Shown one piece after another: positions 1 through 10,378 of a stretch of DNA of 64,000 bases (positions are counted from its first letter, which is position 1; every line of letters starts with the position of its first letter). The stretch spans positions 24,920,280 through 24,984,279 of the forward strand of contig CM066924.1 of the NCBI GenBank assembly GCA_033964015.1, given 5' to 3'. The notes beneath the pieces are model-generated. The model saw nothing but the letters and a program-made list of their open reading frames with translations. It ran no database searches and was not told the origin of the DNA. Position numbers and translations under genes: made by a program. Source of the DNA: Scolanthus callimorphus (taxonomy: Eukaryota; Cnidaria; Anthozoa; Actiniaria; Edwardsiidae).

Positions 1-19
1 CGACTCTTCAGCTTTGACA

Positions 20-385
20 CCCGGGGGAACTCCATGATATTTTTGGGCGGGGGTGCTCGTCGGGAACTTTCGATTTTACCCCTAAAAGGTACCTAAAATG
101 GCGTCGCTTAGTTGATTTTGATCCCTAAAAGGTACCAACAAGACGTATTTTCCCTCGTAATTTTCCCTCCTATTTTTTTTTACGAGGGAAACTAAATACC
201 TGAAATTCAGGCTACCAAAGGTGTGATTTGCTTGATTTGCTAGACGGGACCTCTAACAGGTACCTATCTTGAAAAAATTGCAAGTTTTCGAATTTTACCC
301 CCTAAAAGGTACTAGACTAGAGGCCTGATTTTAAACCCTAAAGGTACGACGAGCACCCCCGCCCCAAAATATGGGAGTCCCCCCT
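20..385. mobile_element. MITE-like element, copy 1 (GGTACC-rich)
   Basis: About 365 bp with inverted ends: a GGGTGCTCGTCGGGAAC-like left end and GACGAGCACCCCC...GGGAGTCCCCCC at the right. The interior repeats CTAAAAGGTACC-type words. A second copy lies at 3525-3865 inside an RGP1 intron. No open frame is convincing. Non-autonomous DNA transposon is inferred from the two-copy, inverted-end structure. Confidence 0.6.
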
Positions 386-683
386 CCGGGCTTTGACACT
401 TCCCTGCTAGCAGAGGCCTCTTTTCTCTTCATTTCATCGCGAACCTCAGCCAGCGAAATGCAGAGAATAGAGGCCTGCTGGCAGGGAACTGTGACACAGT
501 CGGCCTCTACCTATAATCCTTCAAGGGAAACTGGGCTTTTTGGTGGGCCACTTTCGAGTACTAGCCAAAGTGGAATCACTGAAATGCGATTGCAAATCTG
601 CTCGCAAGCTTGTCAATATTCGAAAGATCGCGGTCTCGCAAACTAGCCAGCCCCCCACGGCTATATGGTCTACAACAGCAGGG

Positions 684-754
684 GCGTAGCCAGGAATTTC
701 GGTTGGGGGAGAGGGGGGGAGGGCGGATAGTGAACATAGTGAAAACACGCCCCT
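684..754. mobile_element. Short MITE remnant, CAGGGGCGTAGCCAGG end
   Basis: Starts CAGGGGCGTAGCCAGG and ends ACGCCCCTG, with a G-rich centre. It shares its left end with the clean element at 46653-46900. Flanking duplications are not clear, so this is probably a decayed or internally deleted copy. Confidence 0.45.
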
Positions 755-1101
755 GTACAGTCTAAGTTAGGCTTCAGTAACATAGCTATGTCTTGGTTAA
801 GAAAAGGCCTGCAAAAGCCCTATTTAACCTATTCGCTTCATTTGGGGTAAAGAATCACCAATGAGTTTCCTTGTGTTCTCTTCTGACTTTATTCAAGCAC
901 GAGCCCACGATATCCATATGACAGCGGTAACCTATGTTAGTCTTGGCCAAGATGGCGGCCGAGTGTAGGAGTGAAAGCGAAGGCGGCAGGGAAAAGTGGC
1001 GCTTTATCCAAAATACGCCGCCTTCTGCACAAACGGCAGCACTACACTAATGGAGAGCAATGGCTGTGTGATAAAATTTGACAATTATACGTTCACATGC
1101 A

Positions 1102-4100
1102 ATGATTGAGGTGAAAGCTCGTGTTACGCGAGGGGCAGTGTACTTTGCAGGAGAAACCGTGCAGTGCGAAATCATCTTCACTAACATTCCAAACGATGAC
1201 AGAAAAACAACATCGTACTTACCATCGTTGAACCACGTTAAGGGAACTTACAAGAATAGGACTTGCAAAGTTGAAAGGCTTGCTTGGGCAAGCGCTCAAA
1301 TTCATTGCCAGTGCAATTTGAACAATACTCGAGTTGTGTTGCCTGGGAAGGGAGATCGAATAACTCATCACTCGACTCCCAGCCAATATCTGCTAGCAGA
1401 CTCTGCCACGAGTTTTACGGCGTCTAAAGGTCAGTGTATTGCATTTCCAGGGTAAAGTCTTGGATTAACAGATTATAAGGGAATATTTTTATGTCATTTT
1501 TCAACGCATAAACTAATGGGAATTTCTGTTCTAGGCGAGCAAGGACACTGCATTCTTTCGACGCAGCCAAAAATATTATTTTGTGATTTACAACTAGCGC
1601 CAGGAGAATCGAAATCATGTAAGTTAGATACACGTATTGGTTTTTATACATTCTAGTGTATTTACATTTTTATGAATTCATTATGATTTCAAACGAATTT
1701 TGCCCAAGCTGCTTCCAAACTACTGTGAAATTGTCTGCATGCTCCGGTCGTCATTATACTTCGTTCTCTAGCTACAAATGGCAAACGTCCTCAACGAAAC
1801 GTATTTTAGTTGTTTTTTTTAACTAAAGCTGAGATATCCATTTGATCCAATCGCGCGCCAGGTGTTCACTTAAATTCCTGTGTTTGTTGACATTTTATTC
1901 CCCATACAGGTTCACTGTTATGATAAGCTAAATCAACCATGAAGGTTATCCATCTCACATTATCTTTATAGTACCGGAAGTTTTCTTGAAAAATTAACCC
2001 AAATGCGCCCATGCTATGGTTTTCTAACAGCAATTGCCACTCACAAGAGAGTCTGTATTGCATTTTTAGTTCATTAGCATTTTAATCTCCCACAAGATTT
2101 TAATACTTTCTCTCGTTGGAATCAGTCACTACTTTGGTTTGGCATCAGAGCTTGGCATCAGAGCCAGAATAAGTTACATTCATTACACACCCCATTATTG
2201 GGGCAGATGTTGAGCAAGCACTCCAATCAGATCTTTTAACAGAAACTGTGACTCAAGAAACTAGTGGGAGGGGTATGGATAATTTCTGAATCACACATTA
2301 TACAATAAATATTTATTTTCTTTATCATTTACAGTTGTATATAATGAGGTTATACCAAGCGATGTACCTCCCTCATATAGGGGCCAATCTGTTAAATATT
2401 CATACAAGCTCACTCTTGGCACAAGTAGAGTACAGTCACAAATTAAGTTACTCAGACTTCCACTTAGAATTCTTGTAGTGCAAGGTAAGGGTAATGAAAA
2501 TATATTAGAAATTAATAATAATATGTCTTTATTTTGTTCACTAAAAATACATAACAAAGATTACAATATCAAAAAAATATAAAAAATACAATGATAAATA
2601 GAATAACAGTTAAAAATTTATAATGCTGAATTTTATCTAAAAATTGGCCTATTAAAATATCTGGTGTCCTTAAATCATTCGGTGTACACACTTGGCAATT
2701 GTTGAGTGTGGTGCCTTAAATGTCACGAAGCATTAAACTATATATGACATATTGAAATCTTTTGTCTATTTTACCTACTACATGATGAGGAAAGCAATTG
2801 CACACATCACTTGAAAGACAGTAAAAACTATAATGTCAGAAGTTCAAATTCAAATGTATAAATTTGGTCATGTTTTGCAATGCCATGTGTTCCCTTTTTG
2901 TGTGATGTGGCCAAGCACATACAAATGGACTTGGTTTGTGAAACCCAACACAATACTTGTATAGTCCATTATGTGCGATCATCATCGTGTTTCCCCCTCC
3001 ACTGTTTCAGCAGGTAACAATTTGTGATTAAAATGTTTGCATTTAATTTAGGCTTGGCAGATATACAGCACCTAGTGGAAAACAATGAACAGTCATCCAA
3101 TCCTTTCTTAGAAAAGAATACAAAAGAAGCAACCCTGCTTGATGTTGGAGTTGACTTCCTAAATGCCATCACATCCAGAAGAAAGCCACGTAAGTATTTG
3201 ATTATTTATGAGTGGACCCTCAATGTAAAAGAAATTCAGGCAACTTTTTGAAAAAGTATTCCTTTCTTATAGGCATGTATGTTGCACAACATTATTTAAT
3301 TTTCTTGTACCTCTATTTTCATGTCAGACGTGTATAATATTGTCAGTGAAAGAGGATCTGTGGGAAAGTTCTGCCTTTTCAAGTCTGCATACAGGATAGG
3401 AGAGGAAATTGTAGGCTCATTTGATTTTGAGGATTCTCTCATTCCCTGCATTAAAGTAAGTTTATGATTGCATCTGTCTGTGTGATGTCATTGATTTCAT
3501 AAGCAAAGCATGCAGCATGCCCGGGAGGGGGGGACTCCCATAGGGGGTGCTCATCGGGAACTTTTGATTTTAGGTACCTAAAATGGCGTCGCTTAGTTGA
3601 TTTTGACCCCTAAAATGTACCAACAAGACATATTTTCCATCGTAATTTTCTCTCGTATTTTTTACGAGGGAAAATATGTCTAAAATTCAGGCTACCAACA
3701 AGTGTGATTTGCTTGATTTGCTAGAACGGACCTCTAACAGGTACCTATCTAGAAAAAATTGCAAGTTTTCTAATTTTACCCCCTAAAAGGTACCAGAGGC
3801 CTGATTTTAAACCCTAAAAGGTACTACAAGCACCCCACCAGAAAAATGTGAGAGTCCCCCTCCCCATGTTCCCAGAGAATGATCTGAGCAGTATTCAGGA
3901 TCTAAAACCTCAGAGTGGTGAAGAGTTTTTGTGTGATGCTTGATTTACTGCCATTTTCATAATTCTGCAATCTCTCACTTTACATTTCAGAGCGTCAAAC
4001 TGCGTTTTGGCTTCCATCAATCAAACCTTTTAGGACAGGCGCTTGCTTAGTTTCGTTTACATTTTATGGTGAAAAATTTGGTTTTGAAGGCTAGCTAGTC

Positions 4101-5383
4101 CTTATTAGTACAAAAAACATCTCACAGCCTGCGTGAAATCACCCAGAGCTGCTCACTCGTTTGATTGATGGAAGCCAAACAAATTATGAAAGTGACCTTA
4201 TGTAGACCTGTGATTCCAGACAACCTAAATTGTATTTCCGTGAATGGTGAAATCAAGCTGTGATTTGTGATGAATATAATATTAGAAATTCCTATGAAAC
4301 ATGAAAGGAGGTCAAATGTTGCATGCTCTAACAGAATATGGACATGAAATTTGTGATTGTAACCTGCATGGTTCTTGTTTGTTTTTTTAGAATTTACCAT
4401 TTTACAAGTTGCTTTGCCTGTATGGAGCTGATTATCTTCACATACTCAATGATACATGTAATACTCTTCTTCACAGTACACTGTGACTCTCCAAAGTGAA
4501 GAGCATATCCCAGAAGAGTGCCAAGCTGCCAGCAGTAAAGCGCCAATTGTCTCACACAACTCCTACTGCTCTGTACAGGAAAGTTGTTTGCATGCAAAGA
4601 AGTCACATGTCATTCTTCCAGTTTCCACTACAGTGTGCCCAGAATTTGTATCTGATCTAGGTAAGAATGCAGCTTTTAATAATTTACTTCCTGAGTGCAA
4701 GCATATAGAAATCAAACAACAGGGAATGATGCTGTATTTGGGCCCTGCCAATCCAAAACGAACCTTATACAGAGTATCAGGATTTCAAGAAAAATGAAAA
4801 AGAAGTTTAGAATTTTTGTATAATCCATTATAAAATTGAGACTTGTGAAATTTGGACAAATAGTATGATCAATGTTTAGATACATAAATTGGATACCTAA
4901 AATGTTTCAAGGCCTTATGTGCCCCTTGGAACAAAGAAGATAGGTAACACCCCTTTTTGATTGGGGGTGCCCTTATGTTTTTGGCTAAGCTATCCATTTT
5001 ACATTTTCTGTATCTAGTTCCATACCATGCTTCCACCAAGCTCGTACTTTAGTCATTATGCAATGTATTTTGCAGAATCAATAATTGTTGGCCAGCAAAC
5101 TCATTTTACAGTGAATATGTTTTCTTTCTCTCTTTGTTTTCTTACAGTTTGTCTGAAATGGAGGCTTCATTTTGAGTTTGTGCTAGCATCAACCTCCCTC
5201 CCCGCTGGTGCCAGTCCTTTGCAGTCAACTTTTCCACAGCTCAACACTGCTATGTGGCAGGGGCCAAATGATATTGAAACTGAACTAATGACATGGGATC
5301 TTCCAATCAAACTGGTTGCTACCAATCCAGTTCTGGCATCCTCTGTATCAATGTTAAAGACCTCAAATTCTATATTCATATAG
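1102..5383 (+). CDS. RGP1: RGP1, subunit of the RIC1-RGP1 RAB6A exchange factor
   Basis: Seven coding exons: 1102-1429, 1535-1618, 2335-2484, 3052-3189, 3328-3455, 4477-4660 and 5148-5383. All junctions are GT-AG, and the lengths sum to 1248 nt, giving 415 residues; the human protein is about 390. The start is the ATG of MIEVKA, matching the family N-terminus; the in-frame codons upstream contain no other ATG. Conserved blocks seen in order: [62 protein letters not shown] and LKWRLHFEF. The family (Rgp1, arrestin-like fold) works with RIC1 as guanine-nucleotide exchange factor for Rab6 at the Golgi. The intron before exon 6 carries a MITE copy at 3525-3865. Recognition is strong; the exact exon ends are my reading of splice consensus and frame. 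Confidence 0.95.
2270..2302. mobile_element. Solo end of the GTGTGGTTCCAGAAA MITE family
   Basis: GGGTATGGATAATTTCTG followed by AATCACACA resembles the right end of the element at 25570-25819 (GTATGGATAATTTCTGG...CCACACA). It lies in RGP1 intron 2, just before exon 3. Only one end is seen. Confidence 0.4.
3525..3865. mobile_element. MITE-like element, copy 2 (in RGP1 intron 5)
   Basis: Same sequence as 20-385 with scattered substitutions. It begins with GGGGGACTCCCATA and ends GAGAGTCCCCCTCCC. CATG occurs just outside both ends and may be a target duplication, but it is too short to be sure. Confidence 0.6.
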
Positions 5384-5428
5384 CAGTACCACTTAAAACC
5401 AGAGAAGATATTTTTTAAATTTGGGATC

Positions 5429-5434
5429 AATAAA
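5429..5434 (+). promoter_or_regulatory. Poly(A) signal of RGP1
   Basis: AATAAA 46 bp after the RGP1 stop codon. Confidence 0.7.
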
Positions 5435-6183
5435 TTATACAGAAATTATCACACTGATCTTCGGGTATAACAAAGGCTGAACAAACAAATTGTACAGATG
5501 GTAAATTAAAGACTCATGATCATAATTCCTCTGGGATATACTTCTGTATGCAAATTGCCCATTTAAAATCATGCAATGTTGTCATATTTTGAAATGGTTG
5601 CATATCAATGTGAAAATGCTGAAAAAATGTGAGTTTCATCATGTATAACATCACATGGTTTAAAATGGGCAATTTACATATGTACGTAAAGACATTTTTT
5701 GGAGTTACATTATCAGAACTTTTTGTTGTAACAGAGCAGATTTTGTACAACTTTAAAAAATAGTTTTTACACAGGCTGTGTCATATAATAATAATCATGA
5801 ATTCCTATCCAAAATGGCAGAGAAAAGAATGGTGGCCTTTGTCTTGCTAAGGGACCTAACATGTCATATTGATGTTTCATGCATGCCTGTCCATCAGTTC
5901 CTTAAAAAGTTCTCTAGAACCACAATGGTACTAAAGTAAAAAGGTACTCGAATGGGCCTTTATCACACAACAGCCATCTTGGATCTTGAATCTTTAGTTT
6001 GGCATGTGCAGCCTCATCATGATTACAAGTTTCCACTGGGCAATACAATAATTTTATCTAAGATGGCTGCTGTGTGATGGTCATTGGACAAGAGTATGAT
6101 GAAACAAAGAGTGCGATGAGGATGGACACAAGAAAAATGACCATCAGGCAAGGAGGGAAATAAATAGGAGCCTTCATTCCCTG
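5435..6183. other. Intergenic, two inverted-repeat hairpins
   Basis: No gene seen. TGCAAATTGCCCATTTAAA near 5550 is the inverse of TTTAAAATGGGCAATTTACA near 5660. ACACAACAGCCATCTTGG near 5967 pairs with AAGATGGCTGCTGTGTGA near 6060. Both look like decayed foldback MITEs. Confidence 0.5.
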
Positions 6184-6189
6184 TAGAGA

Positions 6190-6331
6190 CAGGGATGTCA
6201 ACTCTCCTGGTCTCAAGATTTTTTGCTTCGTCTCCCGGGAAAAAATCAAGACTGCCATACATTTACAGTATTTCTCCGGGAAAATTTCAGGCAGTCTCTA
6301 GACTTTTGAAGTCCTGGGGTTGACGTCCCTG
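6190..6331. mobile_element. 142-bp MITE, CAGGGATGTCAAC ends, 6-bp duplication TAGAGA
   Basis: Left end CAGGGATGTCAACTC and right end GGGTTGACGTCCCTG are inverted repeats. TAGAGA flanks both sides exactly (6184-6189 and 6332-6337). Confidence 0.75.
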
Positions 6332-6818
6332 TAGAGATGGCATGGAGCAATACAACAAGTCTGATTTTTTTTAAACACGAAATATGCTAGCATTATGAGT
6401 GGCAGTAAAGGCATAAAAATTCAGTGTATTTTGTGTGTCTAGTTCTTGAGATTCATCAAAGTTTTCTGCTTTTTTGAGTTTCTCAAAGTCCTTTGAAACA
6501 AATTTTTATATGCTGGGTTTAGTTCATGTCGCTTGCTTTTGATAGTATCCTAAAAGAGGTTGACTTGTGGAAAGTCTAGAAAATAATGTGACCATCACCC
6601 AACCATTAGAATTCCCTATGACTTCAGAAGCTATTATGAAAATTAGATATTATGGAAATGTACTGAAGTTACTGTTAGCAGTAGGGGGGTATTCCATGGG
6701 TTCCGTTGAACCCCCTTTTCTAGATCAAATTGTTAAAAACAAAATATACACATACACAACATGGGAGAAAATGTAGAAAATGAACCCCCCATTGTAAAAT
6801 TCTGGATCCACCACTGGT

Positions 6819-6940
6819 AGGGGTCGCGAATGGTAAATGGGAGAATTTCTGTTTTCAAAATCCGAGATCGAGAACTCGATTTGAGATTCGCCATATAAAC
6901 ACAGCGAAAACATTTTTAGGAAGGACCATTTGCCACCCCT
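6819..6940. mobile_element. 122-bp MITE with 6-bp duplication ACTGGT
   Basis: Left end AGGGGTCGCGAATGGT and inverted right end ACCATTTGCCACCCCT. ACTGGT is present directly outside both ends (6813-6818, 6941-6946). Confidence 0.65.
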
Positions 6941-7410
6941 ACTGGTTAGACTTTAATTTGGAACACACAACTTGTCCAATCAATGATAATTCTTTATTAC
7001 AGTAATTGATAAAGCATTCTGTACATATTCTAAAATTTCCAACATATAAATTACTTGGCAATTTCACAAGAAGCAAGAAGGCATACATTGAGTTCATAAT
7101 AAATATCAATCGTATGGGCAACATACCAAAAATATATAATATAATCTTTTGAAGTGAAGTGTTCTGTAGAATTGGACAGTCTAGTCTTTTCAAAACACTG
7201 TTTTCCCAGTTGCTTTCTTGATGAACACATGGATTTATTCAGGCCCTCCTCTCTGCAATAATAAGACAGATTCAGTTCTACACCTATTTCTATAGCGCTG
7301 CACACAGATTCTAAAATTAGATCATAAGACTCAGACAAACAATCCTTAGAAGCTCTGCTATAATGAGTGGATCTACTACCTAGTTTAACAATTCATTTTG
7401 TATCGTTCTT

Positions 7411-7683
7411 TAGAGAGAAAACTGAGAAAAATGGAGACAAGTATATTTGTTTGTCTGAGTTTTTAATTAGTGTGACATCATCTATGCGCAGCGCTATTAA
7501 CATTGCCCTGCAGTAAATGTATATGGGACAAAATTTCAAATATTTCTTTAGAGAGAAAACTGAGAAAAATGGAGACAAGTATATTTGTTTGTCTGAGTTT
7601 TTAATTAGTGTGACATCATCTGTGCGCAGCGCTATTAACATTGCCCTGCAGTAAATGTATATGGGGCAAAATTTCAAATACAT
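7411..7683. repeat. 138-bp tandem duplication, two copies
   Basis: The block starting TAGAGAGAAAACTGAG recurs 138 bp later with very few changes. The 96-residue frame across it simply reads the repeat twice. Downstream, CTCCTGGCTACACCCCTG (about 7718-7735) is a right end of the CAGGGGCGTAGCCAG MITE family. Confidence 0.8.
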
Positions 7684-7799
7684 GAGAAAATGTCTTAAGA
7701 ATGTGCCCCCTCATCACAAAACTCCTGGCTACACCCCTGTGAACTGCTGCGTTTTCAGGCAAGAATAATATTTGTGAACTGTGAAGCATAGTTCATGAA

Positions 7800-8297
7800 C
7801 CTGGCGTAACTAATTGATAAAAATTGATAATCAATTTCCAATTGATAGGGAATTGATATCAATTAGTAAATTGATTATCAATAGTTATCAGCAATCGATA
7901 CTCACTCAGATTTGGAACATTATCAATTGTTATCAATTGCCAATACCAATTGATAATCAATATACTAATTGTTAATTTTTCTGATCATTTACAGTGAAAT
8001 AAAATCAGTAATTTACCACAAAAAATTATGTTTATGTACCAAATAGTTTTATTCAAAGCTCTGGGAAGAACTTGCAGGGTCTTATCTTAATCACTAAATT
8101 AAACTTTGTCCGCCGATTATTGGCCAAATATCTCCTTGACTCTTGAGTGAAAGTTATTATGAGCAGTGGGCCAGGATATTTCCAATGACCATTATTTACA
8201 TGCATTATAGACAGGTGAAACCTGTCAATTTACTAATTGATATCAATTGATTATCAATTGGTACCAATTATCAATTTTATCAATTAGTTATGCCGGG
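7800..8297. mobile_element. 498-bp MITE rich in ATTGATAATCAAT, 7-bp duplication TCATGAA
   Basis: Left end CCTGGCGTAACTAATTGATA and inverted right end TATCAATTAGTTATGCCGGG. TCATGAA flanks both sides (7793-7799, 8298-8304). The subterminal parts are strings of self-complementary ATTGATAATCAAT words, while the centre is unlike them. No coding frame. Confidence 0.75.
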
Positions 8298-8368
8298 TCA
8301 TGAATCATGGTTTTTCACAAGCAACATTAATTGAAACATGTGTAAAATGTATAATATTAGTAGTAAGT

Positions 8369-8960
8369 AGTAACACTTTATTTAAACACGCTTGCCCCGA
8401 CAACCTCAGCTGATTTCCACAAGGGGCGTGTGGACTAAAAAATACAATATATATCTAAAATTTACAATATTCAAAAATGTAATTAAAATTATAATATTAA
8501 TTCTAATATAGAAAAATGTCAAGAAATTCAAGAAAGACATACCCTTACCATACCCTGGCAGAGAAGTAACCAGGATTTTTGATAGGAGGGGGTTCAAGGG
8601 GCCTTTCGTAATAAATTTTTTAACTTAATTACATTTTCTGTATTTGCCCTCCCCTGTACCAGAGCCTCCACGTCACTTGTTTACTGCCATGGCTTAAATA
8701 TATGGGACTCAGGCTCCCTGGTTATGCTTACTGTTTCTGTTTTTGTGTTTGTTGTTCTTTCTTGTTCGGAGAAATGGTTCGTTTGCGTAGTTTACACATT
8801 TTAACAGACCGCATTCTTGGCATTTTGACAGACGTGTTACATGGCACGTGCCACAGATTAACAAAAATAAAATGTAAAAAATCTTGATTTTCAACACAAC
8901 AAGCTTATTATTTCTTGATAATCAATGCACTAGGCAGAAAATAAATGGCCATACTGATGT
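8369..8960. other. Intergenic, probable decayed retroelement tail
   Basis: TAACACTTTATTTAAACACG with A/T-rich sequence after it resembles 3' tails of animal non-LTR elements on the - strand. A downstream terminal exon of KGD4 could hide here, but none was identified. Confidence 0.25.
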
Positions 8961-9437
8961 TCAATGATCCCAGTAATGATGTTCAATGATCCCAGTAAAA
9001 CAAACCTCGATATATGTCATCTCTTCTTGCGTAATCGGCCTGCGACGAAATCTTGCCGGCAAATTCTCGATTACTTCAGCTTCGACGCCACTGTCTTGTG
9101 TAAGGAACGACATGCCCAAGGCTGCAGCTCTACTATTGCTGTTAAAAGAGGGCAGGCTTGACCTGATCGCAGAATTTACAGTTGCAGAAATCTCCGGGGC
9201 TAACGGAGCGCTTGATGCTGTGAAGTGAACCGGTCGCGGGGACAAACAAAACAAAACAAATATGAGCTGTATTTTCTAAATCTCCTCACTTTACTTCCAT
9301 AAAATGGATGACATAAGAATCACCGTTTTATGTTGTGAATAGGACTTACGTTTTTTCCCTACTTGTATCCTCGCAGGGAATTTTATAAGAGGAATATGTT
9401 TTCGGACAATCTGCCGTACGATGCTGTTGGACGCCAT
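8961..9437 (-). CDS. KGD4: KGD4 (MRPS36), small subunit of 2-oxoglutarate dehydrogenase
   Basis: Two exons read on the - strand. Exon 1 (9437-9350) encodes MASNSIVRQIVRKHIPLIKFP and ends at a GTAAGT donor. Exon 2 (9217 downward) joins in phase after a CAG acceptor. Family landmarks are PLIKFP near the N-terminus and LPARFRRRPITQEEM near the C-terminus, matching human PLIRFP and LPQKYRRKLVSQEEM. The protein, formerly called mitochondrial ribosomal protein S36, tethers the E3 subunit to the E1/E2 core in the mitochondrial matrix. The model ends here at an in-frame TGA at 8961. However, the usual IQRGG tail is missing, and GAG|GTTTGT near 8995 could be a donor to a further exon. The start is 287 bp from PYM1, divergently. 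Confidence 0.85.
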
Positions 9438-9724
9438 TTTAAAAAATAATCACCGAAGCATTGGCGAAGATTTTCCAGACAGTCCCGACGACATACGACG
9501 TAGGCTAACGACGTAATACGAATAGAAAACGACGTTGGCCTACAGCTAAACCCTCTGTTTTAATTGAATGCTGCCATTTTTAAAATAATATTACTTTGAA
9601 AATCGTTTATAGAGCACAGAGATATTCGAAAATAATAATTCTAATAATAATTTTTCATCAACTGGTGAAAAGTTGCGCCCACGATCATATATCGATCGAG
9701 CATAAGTGCTCGACTTATTCCAAG
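9438..9724. promoter_or_regulatory. Probable bidirectional promoter KGD4/PYM1
   Basis: 287 bp between two divergent start codons, with CpG and ACGACGT-type words near 9485-9535. Shared promoter function is inferred from the head-to-head arrangement only. No TATA box is assigned. Confidence 0.5.
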
Positions 9725-10270
9725 ATGGCGGACAGTCAAGCGTCAAAGAGTGAAGAAGAAAGCTCATGGATTCCTGCCACGCAAAGACCAGATGGAACTT
9801 GGAGAAAGGCTCGCCGTGTGAAAGAAGGATACGTACCTCAGGATGAAGTCGAAAAATACGAAAGTCGAGGGAAGCAATGGGTCAATTCCATCCCCAAACT
9901 TCCTCCAGGAATGGCTGAGGAAACAGCCACTGCGAAATCTAAGAATCAAAAGAAGAACGAACGGAGAAAGCAGAAACGAAAAGAGGAAGCGTCGGGCTCG
10001 AGCAGTGTCAAATCTGTTGAAGCAGTCACAGAAAAAGTAGCCGATTTGAAGGTCGGTGCCTCAAAACATTTCACAACTGTGTACTCTAGCAATCCCAATG
10101 AACTAAAACAAAAGAAATTGAAAAATCTAAAAAAGAAGCTTCGACAAATAGAAGAGCTACAGGCTAAAATAGACTCTGGAGAAATGTCTAATCCTGAAGC
10201 TACACAACTTGAAAAACTCTCCAGAAGAGAGGAAATTGAAAATGAAATTGGGGAATTGGAATCTTCATGA
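9725..10270 (+). CDS. PYM1: PYM1, partner of Y14 and Mago (exon-junction-complex disassembly)
   Basis: Intronless frame of 181 residues from the ATG of MADSQASKS; the open frame extends upstream to 9596 but that part is not family-like and is taken as 5' UTR. The N-terminal Mago/Y14-binding segment shows [20 protein letters not shown], almost as in human WIBG/PYM1, followed by a PKLPPGM element. The middle is very basic ([13 protein letters not shown]). The C-terminus has the conserved [15 protein letters not shown] coiled segment. Family role: a cytoplasmic ribosome-associated factor that strips exon-junction complexes from translated mRNA. Length is close to the human 204. Absence of introns could mean an intron-poor gene or an old retrocopy; the divergent partner argues for the native locus. 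Confidence 0.95.
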   Translation: MADSQASKSEEESSWIPATQRPDGTWRKARRVKEGYVPQDEVEKYESRGKQWVNSIPKLPPGMAEETATAKSKNQKKNERRKQKRKEEASGSSSVKSVEAVTEKVADLKVGASKHFTTVYSSNPNELKQKKLKNLKKKLRQIEELQAKIDSGEMSNPEATQLEKLSRREEIENEIGELESS

Positions 10271-10341
10271 GACAATCAAGTCATGCTGCATGATAAAGAA
10301 TGTTAGCCATTTCACTCCCAAAATCTTCAGAGTGTGTGTGT

Positions 10342-10378
<37 letters not shown>

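Noticed and set aside
9596..9724. N-terminal extension of PYM1
   Set aside because: Open but unlike the family N-terminus; the MADSQ start fits alignment and length.
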